Below are positions 8,783-17,649 of a stretch of 64,000 nucleotides of DNA, piece after piece (the first letter of the stretch is position 1; every line of letters begins with the position of its first letter). This DNA comes from JACKAF01 sp041391485 (GTDB taxonomy: Bacteria; Bdellovibrionota; FAC87; UBA2466; JACKAF01). The notes beneath the pieces were generated by a model. That model did not search any database, was not told the DNA's origin, and saw only the letters and a program-made list of their open reading frames with translations. The stretch lies in NCBI GenBank assembly GCA_041391485.1, contig JAWKNY010000003.1:1-64000 (forward strand), in the 5' to 3' direction. The translations under genes and the position numbers were made by a program.

Positions 8783-10024
8783 ATGTCTCCCGATCCAATA
8801 ACTCAACCTTATCTTTTCAATAACCATATTGTGCCTGGACTGTGGCGCTACCTGTTGCCGCAGGAGATCCACCAGTTTCGGTTGCCTGCCGAAGGGCAAT
8901 CGACGTGTTCGGATTGTCCGCAGGCGAAGTATGAGGGTTATGACAAGGTCTACCGTTGCTGCAGTTACCACCCGGCCCGTGCCCAACTTTTTGCTGGGTT
9001 TGGCGTTAAAGGATAAGGTGGCCAAGACCTCCGTCGAAAAGCTTTACCGACTCGGCGGTCTGGTGCCCGAAGGGTTTGCGAGACCCCCCACCAGTGGATC
9101 GATTACTTAGCCGATTTAAGCGATGACAAGTTTGGGGAAGCCAAGCGCGTGCGCTGCCCGAACATCAATGAGACAAATGGTTACTGCAACATCTACGCTT
9201 TTAGAAATGGCGTATGCTCGACTTTTTTCTGTCTCAATGACAATGGGGACTTTGGAGCGAAGTTTTGGGAATCCTTGCAAGAGATGGTCTCCCAGATGGA
9301 ATTTGCGTTAAGCCAGTGGGCGCTTGATCAGATCGGGTTTAACGTGAAGGCCTACTTTGGCCGGCTGGACAACCTGGCTCCTAAGCTCAAAGAGGTGGCT
9401 GATCCCGAGACGCATTTCTGGACGGAGAAAACGCGCAAGTACCTGTGGGGACGGCTGTACGGAAAAGAATTCCAGACCTTCAGAGAATGTGGCGAACTCA
9501 TCTCGGAAAACCGCAACAAACTTTGGGAAATCGCCTCGGCTTGGAAGATCATCGATGCCGATCGGTATGACAAAGCCATGAACAAGATGGTCCCCAAGGA
9601 ATACGAACACGAGATCGATCCCGACGATCTGGAACCCGGCGAGAACATGACCATGCCGGAACTCCTCGCGGACGTACGACGTTTTTATCGCCGGCTCTGG
9701 AAGGTCCCGACCGCGCTCGAGCTGAGTCCGCGTGCGAAGATCACCAAGAACCCGGCGGACTGCAAAGAGAGCCGCGACAAGGCGCCGGATCGTCCGTACA
9801 TGCTGGAGTTCTACAGCCGGCGGGGTGGAACGAGTGTCGAGTGGCGCGAGTACCTCACCAAGGAGCAAGTCGACGCGCTCAGGGTCTTCAAGAAACCCCG
9901 CCAGGTGGATGAGAAACTTCTAAAAAGTCGGTCATTTAGTACTATTTCGGACCCGTCCAAGTTTCTTGCGGAAAACGTCGGCAAGCGTGTGCTACAGACC
10001 CCCGCCAGTCGTACCAGCCCCTAA
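8783..10024 (+). CDS. Cysteine-cluster protein, YkgJ-like zinc/iron-chelating family, two frame changes
   Basis: The product is a soluble protein of about 413 residues. One frame change near 8990 is in a T-run; another near 9090 is in a run of six C and restores TPHQWIDYLADLSDDKFG. Cysteines cluster in two blocks: TCSDCP...YRCCSYHP near the N-terminus and RCPNIN...GYCNIY...GVCSTFFC about 90 residues later. That layout (CxxC, CC, then C...C.iY..R..C..F.C) resembles the YkgJ/UPF0153 putative metal-chelating domain. The remaining 250 residues are helical and charged with no familiar domain. No signal peptide is seen. Start ATG at 8783; it is transcribed divergently from the gene at 7833-8566. 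Metal binding is inferred from the cysteine pattern only. Confidence 0.7.
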
Positions 10025-10099
10025 AGTTTGATCCATTTGCCCGTTTTTGGGTATAGTGCGCGTCACGAAAGCCCAATACCGTCTGTCCTAGGATTGAAC

Positions 10100-11077
10100 A
10101 TGAGGAAACCGATGAAAAGCGTGCTACTGAACACGGCCTGTCTACTAGCGATCGCGGCGTGTGCGCCGGGTACGGATCCTGTCTACTACAAGCGGGAACT
10201 TGCGGGTGGCGGTGAAAAGGGCAGCTTTGCGGCGCTGAAATCCAAGCTTGTGCTTTCTGATTTGGGCCGAGGCATCGCCGAGGATCGTTCGCTGCTGGAA
10301 GAGCAGTGTGTGCAGAACGAAGTCGGCACCTTGGGTGACTTGAGTTTTGAAACCGTGCGCATTGAGCTGCACGATGCGGGGCGCGCAGAAGTTACAGAGA
10401 GATTGAGCCGACTCATCCCCTATGATGAAACTCTAGGCAACAACCGCGCTGAGCTGGTAGCGACTGGAGCGAAACTCGCTATCGAGAATCTGCAGCAGTC
10501 GAGCAGTGTGGTCTTGCGGGCTAGAAAAGGCGGACGCTTTCTCTACAGTGGCAAAACTGAAGTGCTCGCCAAACCTGAGTGTGCGAACTACGTCATCGGC
10601 ATGTACGTGGGAGCGTACCTGATCGCGGGGTTACGGGTCGTTTATCCGAACCACGGTCAGAGAACGGATTTCAAAAAAGAATTTGGGGCGAACTCTCCAT
10701 TTGCTCCCGGTGCGGATCCTAAGAGAGACGCTCTGATGAGTAAAAAGCTGAAAGAGATGGAAGCCAAGGTGGAGGTCATCGTCGGCCAATTGGGAGGCAA
10801 GACTGAGGCTCTCGATCAGCTCGCAAAATTGGGAAGCCATTGTTCGGTCGCCGATTTGGAGGCTTGTCGAAAGCTGGTTCGTGATTTGGAGAAAAGTTTT
10901 GCAGACGCGACCAAGGAGCGGCCCGCTCGTTTGGCCGCAGTCGGTGCTAAATCTCCGTGGCAGATTACAGGAGTGGTTCCCTTAAAGCCCCTTCCGGTAC
11001 CTGTGAATGCCGAGATCGAAATACCAGAGGATGAGGGAACCCCGGTGCTTGTCCCTGAAGCGGACGACGAAACTTAG
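10100..11077 (+). CDS. Lipoprotein of unknown function
   Basis: The start at 10100 is chosen because a TAGGA ribosome site lies about 7 nt upstream and the protein then opens with a lipoprotein signal (MRKPMKSVLLNTACLLAIAACAPG). The lipobox AIAAC places the modified Cys near residue 21. The 325-residue product continues with an alpha/beta region (LSRLIPYDETLGNNRAELVATGAKLAIENLQQ broadly), a helical segment with KKLKEMEAKVEVIVGQLGG, and a Pro-rich acidic tail. This suggests an outer-membrane-anchored periplasmic protein. No family is recognised. It converges with the SDR gene, separated by a long inverted repeat. Confidence 0.8.
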   Translation: MRKPMKSVLLNTACLLAIAACAPGTDPVYYKRELAGGGEKGSFAALKSKLVLSDLGRGIAEDRSLLEEQCVQNEVGTLGDLSFETVRIELHDAGRAEVTERLSRLIPYDETLGNNRAELVATGAKLAIENLQQSSSVVLRARKGGRFLYSGKTEVLAKPECANYVIGMYVGAYLIAGLRVVYPNHGQRTDFKKEFGANSPFAPGADPKRDALMSKKLKEMEAKVEVIVGQLGGKTEALDQLAKLGSHCSVADLEACRKLVRDLEKSFADATKERPARLAAVGAKSPWQITGVVPLKPLPVPVNAEIEIPEDEGTPVLVPEADDET

Positions 11078-11159
11078 TAGGTACGCGGTTACTTTTGAGG
11101 AAACTCATAGAAACCCATCCTTCTAAATCAAGACTTCCTCAAAAGTAACCGCGTACCTA
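11078..11159. repeat. Long inverted repeat at convergent gene ends (AGGTAC family)
   Basis: Two perfect 25-nt arms (11078-11102 and 11135-11159) start TAGGTACGCGGTTACTTTTG and face each other across a 32-nt loop. The left arm begins at the lipoprotein stop codon; the right arm contains the SDR stop codon. It would work as a bidirectional terminator hairpin. The arm shares AGGTAC, GTT and CTTTT spacing with repeats at 23174-23243 and 48351-48470. Confidence 0.85.
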
Positions 11160-11951
11160 ATGTACCTCGGATCGAGCCGCCACGTTCAAGCGTCCAATCA
11201 GAAAATTCATCAGGAAGGTGAAGTGCTTTTGGATAAAGACGAGCGCTTTTCCGTGCCCCGTGATGATCCGCTCGCGTTTTCTTCTTTCGATGGCGGAGCC
11301 GATCTGGCGTGCGGCCTTCATGGTATCCATGGAGAGCCAAGCTGGGATAGGGTCTCGGTGGTCCGCTCGGTGCTCGCCGCGGTTATTCACGCTACGGATT
11401 TCACTCTTCACAAATCCCGGACCGATGTGTGTGACGGAGACTCCTTGCGGGCGCATCTCATACCAAAGTGAATCCGCCAAAGCTCGTACCGCAAACTTGC
11501 TCATGGCGTAGGGGGAGCCACCGCCCAAAGAGATGTAGCCGTTTACGCTTCCAATGATCGCAAACTTCCCTTTGCTTTGTTTCAGGGCACCGACAAAAGC
11601 GTAGAAGGTGCGCAGGACTCCGTAGACATTCGTATCAAATTGCTTCTGGTAGTCCGCGACTGTTAGCTTCTCAACCGAACCGACAACTCCAAAACCTGCA
11701 TTGGCGATGACGGTATCAATTCGACCAAACTTTTCTAAGATCGTAGCGCAGGCCTTCTGTAGGTCCGCTTCGCGCGTGACGTCCACTTCCAAGGCTAAAC
11801 CCGCCGGCGACAGGGTCGCTGCCAAGGCCTGGGTACGATCCAGACGACGCGCCAACAAAACAGTTTGAAAACCCTTGGCGGCGTAAACTTTCGCCAGGGC
11901 TTCGCCAATACCTGAAGAGGCGCCGGTGATGACGGCGACGGGTGTGGACAC
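11157..11951 (-). CDS. Short-chain dehydrogenase/reductase
   Basis: This is a classical 264-residue SDR. The cofactor motif TGASSGIG is at residues 10-17, NAGFG marks the central strand, the catalytic Ser lies in IGSVNGYIS and the Tyr/Lys in YAMSK. ARRLDR after the second strand suggests NADP(H) preference. Substrate is unknown. The GTG start shares one base with the stop (TAGTG) of the upstream zinc-finger/histone-fold gene, so the two are translationally coupled. The C-terminal region (ERIITGHGKALVFIQKHFTFLMNFLIG) is hydrophobic, as in SDRs that associate with membranes. Confidence 0.9.
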   Translation of the reverse strand: MSTPVAVITGASSGIGEALAKVYAAKGFQTVLLARRLDRTQALAATLSPAGLALEVDVTREADLQKACATILEKFGRIDTVIANAGFGVVGSVEKLTVADYQKQFDTNVYGVLRTFYAFVGALKQSKGKFAIIGSVNGYISLGGGSPYAMSKFAVRALADSLWYEMRPQGVSVTHIGPGFVKSEIRSVNNRGEHRADHRDPIPAWLSMDTMKAARQIGSAIERRKRERIITGHGKALVFIQKHFTFLMNFLIGRLNVAARSEVH

Positions 11952-12433
11952 TAGAAGTCTCGCGCCATGACGGTTTTTCTGCCGTCGGTGCGAGCCTTGT
12001 CGATCGCATTGTCAGCTGCGTTTCGGATCATGTCCGAGAGAGCTTCCAACGTGTCTTTGGCCGTGTTCATTCCGGAGCGATCCTTAATGTAGGCTTTGAG
12101 TTTGGAAGCTACTACTAAGATCTCATCACTGCTTGGAGAGGAAGACTTTTCCATTTTTCGTTCTCCTTTTGGGGGCTGAGGCATTTTGGTTGTTTCGGAA
12201 GGTTCTGCTTCCAGGCGTGCCCATTCGTCGCGAGAGGGCGACATTTTTTCCTCAGACCAGGCACTTCGGTGGTTCATCACTGGAATATGAGCGTCCCAGC
12301 ATTCTACCGAGCAGAAGGCAAAAGACTTTCTCTTTACGTTGCAGGTAGACACGTTGCACGCCCAGAATTTAGAGCGAAAAGGGATTTCCTTTTTGCACGT
12401 ACTACACTTTTTCCAAAAAGAACCAGTGCTCAT
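11951..12433 (-). CDS. Zinc-finger protein with C-terminal histone fold
   Basis: The 160-residue protein has two distinct parts. Residues 1-60 hold a zinc-finger-like array: CSTC, ACNVSTC, then FCSVECWDAH and a later His, reminiscent of MYND/HIT/TRASH-type fingers. Residues 61-100 are a polar linker. Residues about 103-160 (from DEILVVASKLKAYIKDRSG to the end) fit a histone-fold pair: a first helix, a GMNTAKDTLEALSDMIRNA long helix, and a closing GRKTVMARDF matching the R-x-T-x4-D signature of histone folds. Known biology: Bdellovibrio encodes a DNA-binding histone, and bacterial histone variants fused to a zinc finger have been described. The fold here is assigned by eye. It shares its stop with the SDR start; a small membrane-protein gene lies upstream. 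Likely role: DNA binding or regulation. Confidence 0.8.
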   Translation of the reverse strand: MSTGSFWKKCSTCKKEIPFRSKFWACNVSTCNVKRKSFAFCSVECWDAHIPVMNHRSAWSEEKMSPSRDEWARLEAEPSETTKMPQPPKGERKMEKSSSPSSDEILVVASKLKAYIKDRSGMNTAKDTLEALSDMIRNAADNAIDKARTDGRKTVMARDF

Positions 12434-12527
12434 TGAGCGAACATCATAGCGAAGTTGCCAAGAAGAGCCAAAGAATTAATAAGAGGAAGGATAAAGGGGA
12501 CTGGATTCAAGTCCCCTGGAAGGCGAT

Positions 12528-12728
12528 TCAGAAGTCAAAGCGGCTGTTTGGCGGTAGTGGGACCGGTGCCTCGATCCGCGGAGAATTTCTAAAATTGTTT
12601 GAGGGCTGTTTCGCGACCGCTCTCTCACTGATAAACGCGAAAGAGCGATCGGATTCAGCTCGCAGAAGGGCCAACCCCAGTCCCATTCCCAAAACTACGA
12701 TGAGCTTTAAATTTGGGTCCCAGAACAT
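12528..12728 (-). CDS. Small membrane-anchored protein
   Basis: This 66-residue ORF is supported mainly by translation signals: a near-perfect Shine-Dalgarno AAAGGAGG lies 5-6 nt before the ATG at 12728. The product starts MFWDPNLKLIVVLGMGLGLALLRAE, one probable transmembrane helix or uncleaved signal anchor, and ends in a short Pro-rich tail (IEAPVPLPPNSRFDF). No family is recognised. It is 94 bp upstream of the zinc-finger/histone-fold gene on the same strand and could share its transcript. A longer frame on the opposite strand lacks such a ribosome site and is judged spurious. Confidence 0.6.
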   Translation of the reverse strand: MFWDPNLKLIVVLGMGLGLALLRAESDRSFAFISERAVAKQPSNNFRNSPRIEAPVPLPPNSRFDF

Positions 12729-12772
12729 GGCGTCCTCCTTTCTTTCCTCCAACCCCCTGACTTTTTACTAGA

Positions 12773-13114
12773 GCAAAGGGAGTGCCAAGCTTAGGAAATA
12801 GATTTTCTCAATGATTTCAAGAAGCGCTTCGCATTCGGCAGTGCCATGATGCACCGCCTAATGGTGTCTGGTGCCAAACTAATCCTGGGAAACTTCGTGA
12901 GTCGTGGAACGCGGGGCACTCAGCCAAATCCAGACAAAGGACACCGGGGGCCGGAAAAAATAACCATGGCTTTGCGTTTTGACGAGGTGTGCACAGGCTC
13001 TTTAAAGATTTTTTGCAATTGGCACAAAGCTTGCTCAGAACCTAGCTAAAGCAAGGCTACGATTAGCACTCGCTATAATAGAGATTATTTTCGTTAAAAA
13101 AGAAAGGGGGTGTC
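12773..13114. other. Intergenic region, promoter for the porin-like gene
   Basis: No coding region is supported in this 342-bp stretch. It holds the candidate sigma-54 promoter at 13020-13035 and a perfect TATAAT at 13074-13079 that lacks a good -35 at normal spacing. The following gene has a purine-rich ribosome site (AGAAAGGGGG). Confidence 0.6.
13020..13035 (+). promoter_or_regulatory. Candidate sigma-54 (-24/-12) promoter
   Basis: The sequence TGGCACAAAGCTTGCT has GG and GC dinucleotides separated by exactly 10 nt and matches the TGGCAC-N5-TTGCW consensus at all defined positions. It lies 80 bp before the ATG of the outer-membrane protein gene at 13115. A TATAAT at 13074-13079 could be a competing sigma-70 element. 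Confidence 0.5.
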
Positions 13115-13905
13115 ATGAAACGTTTATGGGTACTTATGGGGTCGGGTTGTGGATGAGTGCACAGCTGATGGCGGCAACCGCAACCAGCGAAACAACCGGG
13201 GGACAGATAACGGGGGAATCGATATTCGCCCTTCCGTGGCGCCTTATGGAGAAGCACAGTTCTTCACCGAAAACACGATCGAAGCGGGTTACAAGTTCAG
13301 CGATAAGTTTTCCATGGGATACGTGCAAGGTTTTTACACGAACCTTCACAACCACAGCAAAGATCCTTTTATCTTGATGTGGGTTTCTTGAAAGCGAGCG
13401 TTGCTAATTTATATGTCAGCGAGGACGAAAGCACTTCACTTAGCTACTCTACGAGACTTTATACGCCCACTCGGGTTTCCTCTAGGGAAGCGGGTTTTAT
13501 CACTGCTAACCGTCACTACTTTACCCTGAGCAAAAAGTTTTCCGATGCTTTTACTCTCTCTCGGGAAGTCAGGTCACCGTTTTCTACGTTTACGATCGTG
13601 CGGGTAGTGGAACCTCCGCGCATCCTCTCATCGAAAACCGTTTCTACTTGATTGGGGATGTGACGCTCGCAAAAGGGCTGACACTTTCACTGCCTTTGAT
13701 GTTCCACCAGACGCGCCACCGCAGCTACCAGGCGGGAGCCAAGAACAATGACTCTTGGAGTTTGTTTCTGTGGACCTGGCCGGAGCTGTTGTACTCCGTT
13801 ACCGAGAAGACCGCTGTGGGCCTTTCGTACTACAGCGACAATCTTTTGGAAGCAGACGGCCTAGCAAAGGGTGTGGCTCAAGTCACGCTTCAGGCCAAAC
13901 TGTAG
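13115..13905 (+). CDS. Outer-membrane beta-barrel protein, several frame changes
   Basis: A signal-peptide start (MKRLWVLM then GVGLWMSAQLMAATAT after a frame change) leads into a string of amphipathic strands typical of a small barrel: EAQFFTENTIEAGYKFSDKF, LYVSEDESTSLSYSTRLYTP, RHYFTLSKKFSDAFTL, NRFYLIGDVTLAKGLTLSLP, and a C-terminal GVAQVTLQAKL. Frame changes lie near 13135, 13195, 13378, 13570 and 13645, several at G, C or T runs. Restored length is about 263 residues. The function is unknown; it may be a porin or structural barrel. Ribosome site AAAGGGGG lies just upstream. The number of breaks leaves real decay possible, but intact strand patterning across all frames favours sequencing error. 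Confidence 0.65.
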
Positions 13906-13922
13906 ACCTATCCAGTCGTAAG

Positions 13923-13960
13923 CCACTGCACCCGCGTCGCACCCGTTGCGGGTGCAGTGG
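13923..13960. terminator. GC-rich hairpin after the beta-barrel gene
   Basis: CCACTGCACCCGC and GCGGGTGCAGTGG form perfect 13-bp arms around a 12-nt loop, 17 nt after the stop at 13905. No T-tract follows, so it may block exonucleases or act as a Rho-assisted or REP-like element rather than a classical intrinsic terminator. Confidence 0.6.
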
Positions 13961-14029
13961 AACGGATTCCGGCACGTTGCTTGCTCCCTAGTTAGTTCGG
14001 AGGCGTTGAGAAAGGGGGGTGGGGTCACA

Positions 14030-15885
14030 ATGCCCGGATGGTTAGTAAAACTCGTCATTCTTGCTGCGGGGTCGGTATGCGTCACGCAACTCTGGAGAGT
14101 GCCACCGCGCGTCCGTAATCTCGTCACGCCAGCAAGTTTCTTAGCCCAACGCTCGCCCACTTCCGCTAAATCACGGCTCGCCGCGAGCGAGGGTCTTTCT
14201 GCAAAAGCTATGGTGGAAGAGTCCCAATCTTCCGAAGCCCTTTCCCCTTCACAACCGGCAGGGGAAGCCAACGATCCGGTTGCCTTGGGTAGGCTGAAGG
14301 CGCTGCTCCGGGCGAGCGCGAGGGGCATGAGCGTGGCCTTCGAGACGGACAGAACGCGGGGGAAGTACGGGCGCGACGCCAAGCCGAGACAGACGCGCAT
14401 CGAGTCGCCAAACGCCGCGCCTACGATCGAGGTTATGTACGAGGGCAAGCCGTGGGCGAACAAAAAGGCTTCGCCGCAGGTGACTTGGAAGGGGCCGCGG
14501 CGGGCAAGCGCGCAGGCTACGATCGCGGTTGGAAGCAAGGGTACGCACGTGGAGAAGAGACAGGGTTTGTACACGGCTACGAGTGGGGATACGAACAGGC
14601 AAGAGCGGCCGGGTACCGGGATGGAAGTTATGAGGATGGCTATCGAATGGGGGAAGCTGCCGGAATGGATCTCGCCGAGAAAGAAGCCAAGCGAACTCAC
14701 GGGCCGCTCGGCTGGGAGGCCGCACGTCAGGAAGTACTGGAGCAGACCGCGCTTGGCTACGAGGAAATCGACAACGCCAACCGCTGGGCAGATGAAGCGC
14801 CTCCACCTGAAATGCCCAAGCTCCCCGATCGTTTGGAGATACCAGAGACGAGACGCTTACTAAAAGGCGCCCACGCCGAAAAAAACCTCTATGCCTTGGG
14901 GCTCGCGAGCCCGTCCGCGATCAATAGCGCGGCCGTTGGCCGAACGGTAGAAAGTTCGGCGTTGTCCGCAGTGGTCTTTGTTCCTGAAAACTGGCCCAAA
15001 CAAAAGGTAGTGCCCGACTTTAGCGCCGATAGGGTTCCGTTGCCGCTCTACACTTACGCGCAATCTAAACGGGTATTCGCGTCGCGCGAGATGCAGACAC
15101 AATACGACGAAGCTTATCGAGCGAGCTACCGGAACCATTTTCGTGAGGCTTATAAACGAGTGTACGCGCGGGTTGCGGACGAGCTTTTTAGAAACACCTA
15201 CGAAAGCCAGTACGCGCTTAGCGTGCACACGTCTTTTCCGGAGGACGAAGCGGCGGGTTCCAAAGCGGGGTATGTGTTTGCGTTCCGGTTAGCCTTTGAA
15301 AAACAGAACCAACGTGCCTTTGAGAGGGCGGCCAAGGAAGCGCAAAGTGCGGGGGAAGCCGACGGCAACAATGCGGCCTACCAGGCGTCTTACCGCAAAG
15401 GTGAGCGCAAAGGGAAAAAGATGGGCGATCTGTCCTCGATAGCGATGGCCTACCGCGAGGGTTACGAATCGGGAGAGCACGCCGGCTACGCGAGCCGCTT
15501 ACCGAGCGCGCAGAAGCAGGCCTTTGATTCGCAATACAACACTTTTTTGAAAAAGCGGGAAAAGGGTGCGATTCCCGAATTTGTAGCGGCTCGCTTGCGC
15601 TACACCGGCGGAACGCTCTTTGCGGTGGATCTGCTCCTCCAGAACCTAGGCAGACGGGGCTCCGAAGAGGGGAGCCTGATGGCTCAGGTAGAGGGGGCGG
15701 GCTACGATTTTTCTCAAACGATAGTTTCGCTGAAGCCACTTTCCGGTCAGACGGAGTCGCTATACAGAAACGTCTTTCTGGGGGAAGCGACTCTGGAAGC
15801 CCGGGGAGAACTTCGCGTGATCGTCTTTGCGGACGGCCAGCTTCTAGGAGAGCAGACGCTTCTTCCCCCTCAGCCCAATACCTAG
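14030..15885 (+). CDS. Exported/anchored protein with Gx3 (deca-GX3-like) repeats, one frame change
   Basis: The start at 14030 follows an AAAGGGGGG ribosome site and gives an N-terminal hydrophobic anchor (MPGWLVKLVILAAGSVCV). A frame change near 14285 joins GEANDPVALG to AEGAAPGEREGHERG. Restored length is about 618 residues. Residues roughly 90-215 are a long run of glycine every fourth residue with frequent tyrosines (GYDRGWKQGYARG, GYEWGYEQ, GYRDGSYEDGYRMG), the pattern seen in Yae1-type deca-GX3 proteins and FliH-like GxxxG stalks. A second GY-rich block (YREGYESGEHAGY) occurs near residue 480. The last 100 residues look like a compact beta-rich domain (GGTLFAVDLLLQNLG, ELRVIVFADGQLLGEQ). 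Function is unknown. Two further exported helical proteins follow on the same strand. Confidence 0.75.
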
Positions 15886-15910
15886 GTGTTGCGCGTCGGA
15901 AACGCTATTG

Positions 15911-15939
15911 TGCGTGGTTGCTTGCAAAACAACCACGCA
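15911..15939. terminator. Hairpin between the Gx3 protein and the following gene
   Basis: TGCGTGGTTG and CAACCACGCA form perfect 10-bp arms with a 9-nt loop (15911-15920 and 15930-15939), 25 nt after a stop codon. There is no T-run. It could attenuate transcription into the next gene or protect the upstream mRNA end. Confidence 0.55.
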
Positions 15940-15982
15940 ATCGGCCATTTTGCGGCGCGTGGGATTGTTGTCCAAAGTTCAA

Positions 15983-16792
15983 ATGACTCTGCTGGGGCTG
16001 TTGTGTCTCGCCGCTGGCGCTTCGGCGACAGAAGCCAACCACTTTTTTGTGCGGCTTTGTTATGACTTTGTTGCGGAACAGCAGGGCGAGTACTTTTACC
16101 TTCCGGCCTCGTTTGAGCGGCTCAAAGAAAAAATTATCGATCACCGCGGCCTCTACGAGCAGATAAAAACCCACGCTGACGCGATGGAAAATCTGGAAAC
16201 CGACGAAGAGCTGGTTTCGGGACCTTTTACGTGGCTAAAACGACTGCTTATTCGCCGTACGATTCGAAAGCTGGAGAATCAGATGGAAGGGCTTGAGAGT
16301 AGAGCCTACCAGCTTGAAGAGGAGATCATTGCCTTCCAGTGGGGAGTCGATCTGATAGTGCATTCCCTGCTACTGAAGGAAATTCCAGAGCTTCTGTCGG
16401 AGTTACCGCAAGACTTGCTTTCCTCCGCCCGTGTCGTGGTTAAACGACTCAAAGGCCAAGCCTCAGACGCGCTTGAAACGGTTCGTATTCTCGACGGCAA
16501 AATCAAGAGTGCACTCCCTTACCCTCAATGGAAAGATCCCAAAGAAGTTGCGAAGCTTCTCGACGGTACTCTTGAGAGAGATTATGGGAAACTGGCCATG
16601 CTGCTGATGGACTGTGACGAGTCGGCGGAGGGTGTCGTGGAGGCATTCAGCGATGTCAGAGAACCGCTGCTGCAAGTTTTTGGTTTGTATCTGCGCTACC
16701 AGACGCGCGCGCTGCTTCGAGACGCCATCTACCCGAACCGCTTGATGGAGGCGGGGGCTGAGCGGCTTGATAAGATAATCGATCTGATGTGA
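15983..16792 (+). CDS. Exported alpha-helical protein, paralogue A
   Basis: The protein begins with a signal peptide (MTLLGLLCLAAGASA) followed by TEANHFFVRLCYDFVAEQQ. A start at TTG 15968 would add a lysine to the n-region and is equally possible. The roughly 270-residue mature part is nearly all charged helix with likely coiled coils (RTIRKLENQMEGLESRAYQ, LEEEIIAFQWG). Its N-terminal NHFFVRLCYDFV resembles NFFVLCQVAVM in the next gene. Both proteins share length, signal peptide, helical content and a single early Cys, so they look like tandem paralogues. Function is unknown; a periplasmic location is inferred. The stop is 9 nt before the next start. Confidence 0.75.
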   Translation: MTLLGLLCLAAGASATEANHFFVRLCYDFVAEQQGEYFYLPASFERLKEKIIDHRGLYEQIKTHADAMENLETDEELVSGPFTWLKRLLIRRTIRKLENQMEGLESRAYQLEEEIIAFQWGVDLIVHSLLLKEIPELLSELPQDLLSSARVVVKRLKGQASDALETVRILDGKIKSALPYPQWKDPKEVAKLLDGTLERDYGKLAMLLMDCDESAEGVVEAFSDVREPLLQVFGLYLRYQTRALLRDAIYPNRLMEAGAERLDKIIDLM

Positions 16793-16801
16793 GGCTAAAC
16801 G

Positions 16802-17644
16802 GTGCGCACGTTCTCCGGAAAATTATTGGCTGGTTTGCTTGGAGCCATCCTTCTGCTCCCTTCGGTGGGACGGGCCCACCAAGATAATTTTTTTGTACTT
16901 TGTCAGGTCGCCGTGATGGAAGGCGGGCGTCTAGGTTACCAAAGCGCGGGTGAAGCTTTGAGCCGTCTGACGTCCGAACTGCGTGCCATCAAGGGGCTCA
17001 AAGACAACCACAGCGAGGCCGTCGCCAAGCTGGAAGCGCTCAGCGCCAAGATCGGTTTGCGCGAGAAATATCTCTGGGGTTGGTTGGGCGGTGATGGGGC
17101 GCAGTCGTTGGATTTCCGTCAAACGGCCAGACTCGAGCGTGACTTTAGAAGTGCGATAGCAAGGCGGGAACGGGAGCTGGGGGATTTTGAGCGGACGGCA
17201 GGGGCTCTGCTCGACGAACTCGTCGGTGGCATATTGCGATCGGAGTGGGAACGTTTGGACGAGCCGTACCGGGTGAGCCTATCGGCCCTCATGCAGGACG
17301 CGGGAGTGATCCTCAACCTTGTGGAGCGTTTCGCCGAAGCCAGACGAGCCGTCGCGCAAGCTTCGAGCGGCCGGCAAGATCCGCGGCGCCTTCTGGACGC
17401 GCACGCAGACGCTCAGCAAAGTGAGCTCAAACTCTTAAAAGAGCTCGCCGTATTTCGGTCGGGTATGGAACGGCTCATCTCGCGCTTAGTGCGAACTCCC
17501 GGCACGCCTCAGCTTGTTGCACTCTATCTACAGCAGAGCTGGGAATGGGTGTTGCCAAAACTGAAGGAAACTGCCGCTCTTATCCAAGTGCTGCGGGAAC
17601 GGCTTACGGGCATCAGCAAGCTGTTAGATAACCCGTATCTTTAG
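16802..17644 (+). CDS. Exported alpha-helical protein, paralogue B
   Basis: A GTG start yields MRTFSGKLLAGLLGAILLLPSVGRA, a strong signal peptide, then HQDNFFVLCQVAVMEGG, similar to the start of the preceding mature protein. The rest (280 residues total) is charged helix with heptad-like stretches (RLERDFRSAIARRERELGDFERTA and KLKETAALIQVLRERL in outline). No catalytic motif is visible. It lies 9 nt after paralogue A, so they are surely one operon. The stop is only 5 nt from the end of the convergent nrdB gene, with no obvious terminator between. Confidence 0.8.
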   Translation: MRTFSGKLLAGLLGAILLLPSVGRAHQDNFFVLCQVAVMEGGRLGYQSAGEALSRLTSELRAIKGLKDNHSEAVAKLEALSAKIGLREKYLWGWLGGDGAQSLDFRQTARLERDFRSAIARRERELGDFERTAGALLDELVGGILRSEWERLDEPYRVSLSALMQDAGVILNLVERFAEARRAVAQASSGRQDPRRLLDAHADAQQSELKLLKELAVFRSGMERLISRLVRTPGTPQLVALYLQQSWEWVLPKLKETAALIQVLRERLTGISKLLDNPYL

Positions 17645-17649
17645 AGGCG

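Noticed and set aside
12433..12771. 112-codon plus-strand frame between the histone-fold gene and the porin-like gene
   Set aside because: Lys/Ser-rich composition without ribosome site; the opposite strand has a small gene with a near-perfect Shine-Dalgarno sequence.
13946..14863. A separate 305-residue protein overlapping the Gx3-repeat gene
   Set aside because: Its first part is the true N-terminus of the Gx3 protein; after about 14285 this frame loses the glycine periodicity that continues in the neighbouring frame.
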